Origin: Lysobacterales bacterium
GTDB lineage: Bacteria; Pseudomonadota; Gammaproteobacteria; Xanthomonadales; SZUA-5
Direction of reading: 5' to 3'
Length of the DNA: 64,000 bases
Assembly: GCA_022841325.1 (NCBI GenBank)
Contig: JALHRS010000004.1
Span: 1-64,000 of the forward strand
Made by a program: the position numbers and the translations under genes. Position 1 is the first letter of the stretch; every line of letters begins with the position of its first letter. A model generated the notes under the pieces. That model saw only the letters and a program-made list of their open reading frames with translations, was not told where the DNA came from and did not search any database. Positions 58,681 through 64,000 of this stretch are shown one piece after another.

Positions 58681-61046
58681 TGGTAGCCCGCCTGCTGCAG
58701 ATAGGTGTCCGCATCGAGCGCGGCAAAACGCACTTCGGTGACGCTCAACTGGCCACGCGTCACGGTTGCGTCGGCCTGTTGCCGGGTGCGCCCGTCAGGT
58801 CCCTGCACGGTGAGCCGGTAGCGTCCTTCGGGCAGCGTCAGCACCAGTGGCGTGGCGCGCTCGCCATCGATGGATTGTTCGCTGCCGTCGGCTGCGGTGA
58901 CCGAGATCAATCGCCCCCAGGGCGCCACGTCCAGCGCCAGACGCCCGGCACGCTGGGCTTCTTCGCTGGCGCGCCGTCTGGCCACCAGTGCCTGTTCGGC
59001 TTTCTGAACGGCGCTTTCGAGTTCGCGCAGCGTGCTATCGGCTTCAAAACGCATTCTCACCGGACCGAGCAGCGCCCGGGCCTGGGTGAGATCGCCGGCT
59101 GCCAGGGCCCGCTGGGCGGCACCGGCCGTGCGTTCGAGCAGATCCTCGCCCAGCGTCTTGCCGGCATCGCCGATGCCGGCGGCGTCCAGCGTGCTCAGGG
59201 TTCCCAGCACCCGATCGACCGTATCCGGCGTCATCGCCGCGCCCTGCAGGAAGGCCGTGGTTTCGGTCAGTTCCTGCTGGGCACTCAGGCGTGCCGTCAG
59301 CTGATCGACGGCGGCCAGCGCCTTGCGCGCGGCGGGACTGTCCGGCAGCAGTTCCTGCAGGCGCTCGCTCAAGCGCGCCGCGCGCGTCAGCTTGCCTTGG
59401 TCCAGCGCCTGCTGCAGGTCCGCGCCGAGCACGCTGTCTATGCGCCCGGCCAGCGCCAGATAGCGGCTGTCGCCGGCTTCGGTGAGTTCGGCCAGTGCCT
59501 GCATGGCGGCGGTCAGCCGCGTGTCATTGACGCCCTCGGCACCGTCCAGAATGGCGTTGATCTCGGCCACGCGCTCGGCAATGTCGGCATCCACACGGGC
59601 CTTTTGCTGGGCCTGATCCAGACGTGCCAGCTGCGCCTGCAGTTCGTCCTGCGCGTACACCAGGCCAGCTTCATCCAGCAGCGCCCGCGCCTCGCCGAAC
59701 TGGGCGCCGCCCGCCAGCGTGTCCACCTCGGCTTCGATGGCGCTGCGGAAGGCCTGCTGGCGCTGGGCCACTTCCGGATGGACGCGGGAGATGGCGTACA
59801 TGCCGCGGAGCATGTTGAGGGCGCTGTCGTTGCTGGGCCGGACCAGCTGCCCGGCCTGGAGCGTGCGATCGAACTGGGTGGCCAGCGTGGTCAGGGCCGC
59901 GCGCTGTTCGGGGCTGAGCTTCTCCTCGGCCAGACCCCACCACAGGCTGGCCAACAGCAAGAGCAGCAGGGCGGTTGCCCCGATCAGCCACTCGCGCTTG
60001 CCCGGCCGCCACTGCTGTGGCGGTGGCGGCAACGGTTTGCTGCTGCGGGTCGGCACTGGCCGGCGTGGCCGCTGATCGGTCGTGCGGTCGGCCAGCTCGG
60101 CCGGCGTGCGCGGCTTCAGCGAGGCCCGCAGCTGTTCGCCGCCGGGACCGTCGAAGGAAAAGCCGAGTTCGCGCAGTTGCTCCGACCACGGCAATTCGGT
60201 GTCGAAGCGCAGCGCCTGACGCAGCATGGCGCTGTCCATCAGTGCGGTGCGCAGTGCGACCACCACCGCCGGCATGTCAGCCAGACGGTCATCGGGATCC
60301 TTGGCCATCATCGCGTCGATGACCGGCTGCAACTCGGCAAAATCCTCGGGCAACTCGGGGATCGGCGCCTGCAGATGCTGCATGCACACGGCAATCGGCG
60401 AATCGCCCTTGTAGGGTTGGCGTCCGGTCAGCAGTTCGAACAGCATGCAGCCCAGCGAATAGACGTCGGAGCGGCCGTCGATCGGCATGCCGCTGATTTG
60501 TTCGGGGCTCATGTAGTTGGGCGTACCGAGGATGTTGTCGCCGGTGATCTCGGTGCGGTCCGGTGACAGGTCGCGGGCGATGCCGAAATCGGTCAGTACC
60601 GGCATCTTGCCGCGCATCATCACATTGGCCGGCTTCAGATCGCGATGGACGATGCCGATGTCATGTGCCGCCGCCAGCGCGCTGGCCAGCTGCACGATCA
60701 CGCTGATGGCTTCGGCGGCGGTCATGCCGCGACGCAACTGATCGCCGAGCGTGCCGCCCTCGATGTATTCCATCGCGATGTAGGCCTGATTGCCTACCTT
60801 GGCGATGTCGTAGATGCCACAGACATTCTTGTGCGAGAGCCGCGCCAGCATCCGGCCCTCGCGCAGAAAACGCTTTTCGTGGCGCTCGGGGTCGACCGAA
60901 TCCTTCGCCGCCACGCGCAGTACCTTGATCGCTACCTTGCGATCCAGAGAAATCTGGGTGGCCAGGTACACCGTCGCCATGCCGCCCACGCCGAGCTCGC
61001 GCTCGAGCTTGTAACCGGGGACTTGCGGTGGCGCTTGGGCAGTCAT
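58677..61046 (-). CDS. Transmembrane Ser/Thr protein kinase with PEGA-like tail
   Basis: A 789-residue protein. Residues ~12-275 are a complete Hanks-type kinase: ELGVGGMATVYLA, VAIKVL (K41), HRDLKPANVM (catalytic D136), LTDFGIAR (D153) and GTPNYMSPEQ. A helix at about residues 340-362 (EWLIGATALLLLLLASLWW) puts the rest in the periplasm: ~350 residues of helical, coiled-coil-like repeats rich in Ala, Leu and Gln, then a PEGA-like beta-domain (LVLTLPEGRYRLTVQGPDG). Kinases of this form phosphorylate cytoplasmic proteins in response to envelope signals. The start chosen, MTAQAPPQVPGYKL, has AGGA 6 bases upstream. It forms a two-gene unit with the gene at 57319. No phosphatase or FHA partner is nearby. 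Confidence 0.93.
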   Translation of the reverse strand: MTAQAPPQVPGYKLERELGVGGMATVYLATQISLDRKVAIKVLRVAAKDSVDPERHEKRFLREGRMLARLSHKNVCGIYDIAKVGNQAYIAMEYIEGGTLGDQLRRGMTAAEAISVIVQLASALAAAHDIGIVHRDLKPANVMMRGKMPVLTDFGIARDLSPDRTEITGDNILGTPNYMSPEQISGMPIDGRSDVYSLGCMLFELLTGRQPYKGDSPIAVCMQHLQAPIPELPEDFAELQPVIDAMMAKDPDDRLADMPAVVVALRTALMDSAMLRQALRFDTELPWSEQLRELGFSFDGPGGEQLRASLKPRTPAELADRTTDQRPRRPVPTRSSKPLPPPPQQWRPGKREWLIGATALLLLLLASLWWGLAEEKLSPEQRAALTTLATQFDRTLQAGQLVRPSNDSALNMLRGMYAISRVHPEVAQRQQAFRSAIEAEVDTLAGGAQFGEARALLDEAGLVYAQDELQAQLARLDQAQQKARVDADIAERVAEINAILDGAEGVNDTRLTAAMQALAELTEAGDSRYLALAGRIDSVLGADLQQALDQGKLTRAARLSERLQELLPDSPAARKALAAVDQLTARLSAQQELTETTAFLQGAAMTPDTVDRVLGTLSTLDAAGIGDAGKTLGEDLLERTAGAAQRALAAGDLTQARALLGPVRMRFEADSTLRELESAVQKAEQALVARRRASEEAQRAGRLALDVAPWGRLISVTAADGSEQSIDGERATPLVLTLPEGRYRLTVQGPDGRTRQQADATVTRGQLSVTEVRFAALDADTYLQQAGYQ

Positions 61047-61125
61047 CGACGATCCTGCTGGCAGACCAACGATGGTAGCCAAGGGCCGGGGGCATCGCTA
61101 CCAGCTTCGCACGCTTGCCGCCGCC

Positions 61126-62064
61126 TCAAGTCCTGGACGATCTGCCCAGCAGCCGGCGTGCCAGCCATCGAATGCGACCGAGAGTACCAGCGTTCAGCAC
61201 CTGCGCCAGCGTCGCTCTGGCCGTGTCCAGTTCGCCAGTCAGACGGGTGATGTCGCCATAGAGTCGCTGGATATGCTGATCGCGACGTGCGAGGGCGATC
61301 CGGACCTGTTCGGCCTGTTCGGCACTCAGCGTATGCCCGGCCAGCAGCGGGAAATCCAGCGGGCGGTCTACATAGATGGTCGAGTGCGACTGCGCCAGCT
61401 CTTCCTCGGGACGTTCGCGGCTGTAGAAATACAGGGCGATCGATCGCCTCGACAGGTCGCTGCGCTCGGGCGGCGGCGCGATCCGGGCAAAGCCATGCCA
61501 GCTCCACTCGGTGGTTTCGAAGATCACGGCGCGGTTCAGCAGCGGCGTTACCCGGGTGATGCGGTCATCTGCCCGGCGTGGATCGCTGTGCAGCTCCAGG
61601 CTGCCACCCCAGGCATCCTCCCATTCGGGATTGAGGTAGACGATCAGGTTAAGGCGCCGGTGCCAGCCATTGATCGGGTGGCGATTGAAGTCGACGTGGG
61701 CGTCCAGATCCTGCCCCGGGCGATTCTCGTGCGTGCCGCCGCCGAAGTAGTGCGGATCGTAGAGCAGATCCGGTATCCCGGTAATCGCCGAGATCAGGTC
61801 GAGAAATCCTCGGCTCTGGATCTGGTCGTCGAGCTCGGCATAGGCCGGCCCCAGTTCGCGGATGCGCTCCACCGTGCTCTTGTGGCCAAGTTCTCCGGCT
61901 TCGTTGCGGGCGTTGCCCTTTTCGAATGCCGGAAACTCGGCGAGCACCCGAGCCAGAAAATCCTCAGCGAAGAATTGGTCGATCAGCACATGCCGGAACG
62001 GCTCACGGCGGGCAAAGGTCTGTGCCAGTTGCGGTACGCGCGATGCCAGGTCGGGATGCAGCAT
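61126..62064 (-). CDS. 2-oxoglutarate/Fe(II) oxygenase (prolyl-4-hydroxylase-like)
   Basis: A 312-residue protein. The iron-binding set is clear: H123-x-D125 in DAHVDFNRHP and H190 in WSWHGF; R207 (LSRRSIALYFYS) would bind 2-oxoglutarate. The family hydroxylates proline or other residues, or small molecules. The C-terminal ~70 residues are a coiled coil (AEQAEQVRIALARRDQHIQR) and a basic end (RRLLGRSSRT). It starts 7 bases after the stop of the C1 stub gene at 62072, so they form a unit. The substrate is unknown; the neighbouring C1 stub and the C1 proteins of this window are candidates, by inference. Confidence 0.85.
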   Translation of the reverse strand: MLHPDLASRVPQLAQTFARREPFRHVLIDQFFAEDFLARVLAEFPAFEKGNARNEAGELGHKSTVERIRELGPAYAELDDQIQSRGFLDLISAITGIPDLLYDPHYFGGGTHENRPGQDLDAHVDFNRHPINGWHRRLNLIVYLNPEWEDAWGGSLELHSDPRRADDRITRVTPLLNRAVIFETTEWSWHGFARIAPPPERSDLSRRSIALYFYSRERPEEELAQSHSTIYVDRPLDFPLLAGHTLSAEQAEQVRIALARRDQHIQRLYGDITRLTGELDTARATLAQVLNAGTLGRIRWLARRLLGRSSRT

Positions 62065-62071
62065 GAGGTTC

Positions 62072-62401
62072 TCAGTTCGATCCGCCGTGGAGCAGGCCGC
62101 CGAAGTTCAATCCGCCCTCCAGATGCTGCGTCCCGGGCGGATCGAGCACCCGATTCAGCCCGAAGATCCCCGGAGACAGCCCGCTCTCCGGTCCGTCATC
62201 GACCCGCGCCAAGCATCCAGCGGGACCGTTCGGAAACGCCGGGTCCGGCACTGGCAGGCTCAATCCGGCGAAACCTGGCTCATCTGCCAGGGTCGTCTTG
62301 ACGGTCGCGACATCGCCGCCGACCGGTGCCTGCGCCGCGATCAGGATGAGGCCAGGGGCCGGGAGCCGGCGCTTGCTGAAAATGCTGAGAACCTGGCCCA
62401 T
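62072..62401 (-). CDS. C1-module stub, 109 residues
   Basis: The frame starts MGQVLSIFSKRRLPAPGL behind a good ribosome site (AAGGAG, 8 bases before the ATG). From residue ~40 it follows module C1 closely: DEPGFAGLSLPVPDPAF, VDDGPESGLSPGIFGL and LDPPGTQHLEGGLNFGGLL, then stops after HGGSN where the full modules continue for ~170 residues. It lacks an obvious signal peptide. It may be a truncated relic of a C1 protein or a real short protein, perhaps a substrate of the adjacent oxygenase, with which it shares a transcript. The intact ribosome site, the frame without stops and the tight spacing favour expression. Confidence 0.6.
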   Translation of the reverse strand: MGQVLSIFSKRRLPAPGLILIAAQAPVGGDVATVKTTLADEPGFAGLSLPVPDPAFPNGPAGCLARVDDGPESGLSPGIFGLNRVLDPPGTQHLEGGLNFGGLLHGGSN

Positions 62402-62507
62402 GGCAATACTCCTTGCTGGTGCACAGTATACGCGGGCCGGGCAAAGCGCCGATTCGTCCGGCCTGATGCGGGGCTATGCTTGGGCCATCCTGGAGCTTGC
62501 CGATACG

Positions 62508-63428
62508 ATGAACACCTATCCTCGTGACCTGGTCGGCTATGGCCGCAAGCCCCCGTTCGCCGACTGGCCCGGCGGCGCGCGCATCGCCGTCCAGTTTGTC
62601 CTGAACTACGAGGAAGGCAGCGAAAACTGCGTGCTCCACGGCGATGCCGGCAGCGAGCAGTTCCTGTCGGAAATCATCGGTGCAGCCAGTTATCCCGACC
62701 GCCACCTGTCGATGGAGTCGATCTACGAATACGGCTCGCGCGTGGGTGGCTGGCGCATCCTCGACGAGTTCGCCCGGCGCGGATTGCCGCTGACCGTGTT
62801 CGGTGTGGCCATGGCCATGCAGCGCAATCCCGATTTCGTCCAGGCCTGCCTGCAGGCCGGCCACGAAATCGCCTCTCACGGCTGGCGCTGGATTCACTAC
62901 CAGAACATGGATGCAGCCGAGGAGCGCGAGCATCTGCAGCGGGCCGTCGCCATCCATCAGCAGCTGACCGGCGCTGCGCCACTGGGCTGGTACACCGGAC
63001 GGGATTCACCCAACACCCGGCGCCTGGTGGTCGAGCACGGCGGTTTCGAGTACGACAGCGATTACTACGGCGACGAGCTGCCGTTCTGGACCGAGGTTCA
63101 GCGCAGCGACGGTGGGCGCCAGCCGCATCTGGTCGTGCCCTACACCCTCGACACCAATGACATGCGTTTCGCCACCCCGCAGGGCTTCAATACCGCCACC
63201 CAGTTCTTTGAATACCTGCGGGACAGCTTTGACGTGCTCTATGCCGAAGGCGAGAGCCGGCCCCGGATGATGTCCATCGGCATGCATTGCCGACTACTCG
63301 GCCGCCCCGGCCGCTTCATCGCCCTGCAGCGCTTTCTCGACCACATCGGACGACACCAACGGGTGTGGATCTGCCGGCGCGTCGACATCGCCCGACATTG
63401 GCGACAGCGCCATCCGTGGCAGGGGTGA
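62508..63428 (+). CDS. puuE: PuuE-type allantoinase / polysaccharide deacetylase
   Basis: A 306-residue cytoplasmic protein closely matching the PuuE subgroup of the polysaccharide-deacetylase fold: MNTYPRDLVGYGRKPPFADW, FVLNYEEGSENCVLHGDAGS, SMESIYEYGSRVGGWRIL, GHEIASHGWRWIHYQNMD, PHLVVPYTLDTNDMRF and SIGMHCRLLGRPGRF. PuuE is a cofactor-independent allantoinase of purine breakdown in Pseudomonas; the subgroup assignment rests on these long matching blocks. No other purine or ureide genes lie in the window. GGAG lies ~12 bases before the ATG. It is divergent from the C1 stub, 106 bases apart. Confidence 0.85.
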   Translation: MNTYPRDLVGYGRKPPFADWPGGARIAVQFVLNYEEGSENCVLHGDAGSEQFLSEIIGAASYPDRHLSMESIYEYGSRVGGWRILDEFARRGLPLTVFGVAMAMQRNPDFVQACLQAGHEIASHGWRWIHYQNMDAAEEREHLQRAVAIHQQLTGAAPLGWYTGRDSPNTRRLVVEHGGFEYDSDYYGDELPFWTEVQRSDGGRQPHLVVPYTLDTNDMRFATPQGFNTATQFFEYLRDSFDVLYAEGESRPRMMSIGMHCRLLGRPGRFIALQRFLDHIGRHQRVWICRRVDIARHWRQRHPWQG

Positions 63429-63892
63429 AGCTCCGCTCTTCGTAGCAGCGCGCTCGCGGCTTTGAGGAGGGGGGCGCGATCAGTCCCAAGACCGCTGGTT
63501 CACGCGCAGGCGCGCAGGCCGCGGAGAAAGTCCAAGGGCCCCCGATGACGATTGCACATCTCCGCGTTCTCCGCGCCTCCGCGTGAGACATCCGGCCGGA
63601 ACCTGCGGATCGCTGCCGTGGAGGGCGCCGCGCTGCGGCGCCGCCTTGCCTTATCGGGAGATCAACAGCGGCCGCGCAGGCGCGCGTCCCTCCTCAGAGC
63701 GGCTCGGTGCTTGTCCGGGTTCATGGCCCGTGGACAGTGTTGGCAGATGCAGGCGGATCAGAGCGGACCATGGGCAGCCATTCTCTGCGTTCTCAGCGCC
63801 CCCTCTGCGTTCTCAGCGTTGGGTTTGTGGCAGCGGCGCCCCCGTGGTCCCCAAGCGCGGCCACCACGGCCCGACACCGCGGTCGCCAGTTT

Positions 63893-63929
63893 CTGGATTG
63901 CTTCGTCACTGCGTTCCTCGCAATGACGC
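63893..63929. repeat. Intergenic repeat R1, partial copy
   Basis: CTGGATTGCTTCGTCACTGC then GTTCCTCGCAATGACGC, matching the right half of 192-287. Confidence 0.7.
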
Positions 63930-63945
63930 CTTCGTGTAGCTTCTT

Positions 63946-63983
63946 CCCGTGCCCCGTGCCCCGTGCCCCGTGCCCCGTGCCCC
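63946..63983. repeat. 7-base tandem repeat
   Basis: Five perfect units of CCCGTGC followed by CCC. The same kind of C-rich tract occurs at 10395-10420 and 23124-23153. Confidence 0.8.
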
Positions 63984-64000
63984 AGGAACCCGTGATGACG

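Larger units (their letters stand above)
63429..64000. other. Right-end intergenic region with repeats
   Basis: About 570 bases without a supported gene. It contains AGAACGCAGAG-type pieces near 63560-63590 and 63780-63825 (related to the 167-base repeats), a partial R1, and a 7-base tandem array at the edge. Confidence 0.5.

Noticed and set aside
58638-60566. 642-residue plus-strand frame opposite the kinase
   Set aside because: Shadow of a complete kinase gene.
63946-63983. Tandem repeat as a CRISPR array
   Set aside because: Units are 7 bases with no spacers, and no cas genes are present.
1-64000. Insertion sequences, prophage, rRNA or tRNA genes
   Set aside because: No transposase, integrase, phage structural gene or recognisable RNA gene was seen by reading; a covariance-model search would settle RNAs.

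Overview
The window looks like chromosome of a GC-rich, free-living gammaproteobacterium, most probably of the Xanthomonadales/Lysobacterales type. This is inferred from overall GC content, long FlgO/TPR membrane proteins, large secreted repeat proteins, a FadL-type porin, an AlgI/AlgJ-like pair, VapBC and PuuE. I see no rRNA, tRNA, prophage, insertion sequence or CRISPR array. Many long open frames opposite real genes are shadows caused by high GC.

Bases 1-25100 are dominated by nine paralogous genes, all on the minus strand (here called TPR-1 to TPR-9, in coordinate order). Each encodes a three-helix membrane anchor starting with an LAELKRRNVIR-like motif, then a TolB/FlgO-like domain and TPR repeats predicted to be periplasmic. 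They fall into three sensor subclasses that are interleaved along the array. TPR-7, -6, -5 and -4 form a run of genes with 4-base stop/start overlaps, TPR-2 is fused by overlap to a vapBC toxin-antitoxin pair, and TPR-1, -3, -7, -8 and -9 stand first in their units. Those five share a TAAGAT/TAACAT-like box 34-36 bases before the start codon. A single-chain restriction-modification enzyme (type IIG/MmeI-like) sits inside the array, has lower GC over its target-recognition region, carries an in-frame palindromic repeat, and is flanked by the same three intergenic repeat families on both sides. A DUF3096 peptide and a divergent coiled-coil protein precede the array.

Bases 25100-28100 hold a small membrane protein, a membrane-anchored AraC-type regulator and a secreted propeller-like protein. 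Bases 28100-57000 are a secreted-protein region: five giant or large exported proteins (1425, 1407, 828, 1141 and 1437 residues) are built from a small stock of exchangeable modules (a 13-fold W-[DN]-G propeller, an 'SNL-x(2)-GD-x-NG' propeller, a BNR-like propeller, a serine protease with PPC domain) and end in one of two C-terminal modules, C1 (about 245 residues) or C2 (about 130 residues, in pairs). Between them lie a thaumatin-like protein, a DUF4105 protein, two SAM methyltransferases, an AlgJ-like/MBOAT acetylation pair and a FadL-family porin.

Bases 57300-63430 carry a membrane Ser/Thr kinase overlapping a secreted TPR/coiled-coil protein, a 2-oxoglutarate oxygenase preceded by a 109-residue stub that contains only the first part of module C1, and a PuuE-type deacetylase. 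Intergenic spaces are rich in repeats: at least five palindromic or hairpin families, 167-base direct repeats and a 7-base tandem array at the right edge.

The most unusual parts are the mosaic nine-gene sensor array with its shared leader box, and the family of exported proteins that swap bodies while keeping the same C-terminal modules.
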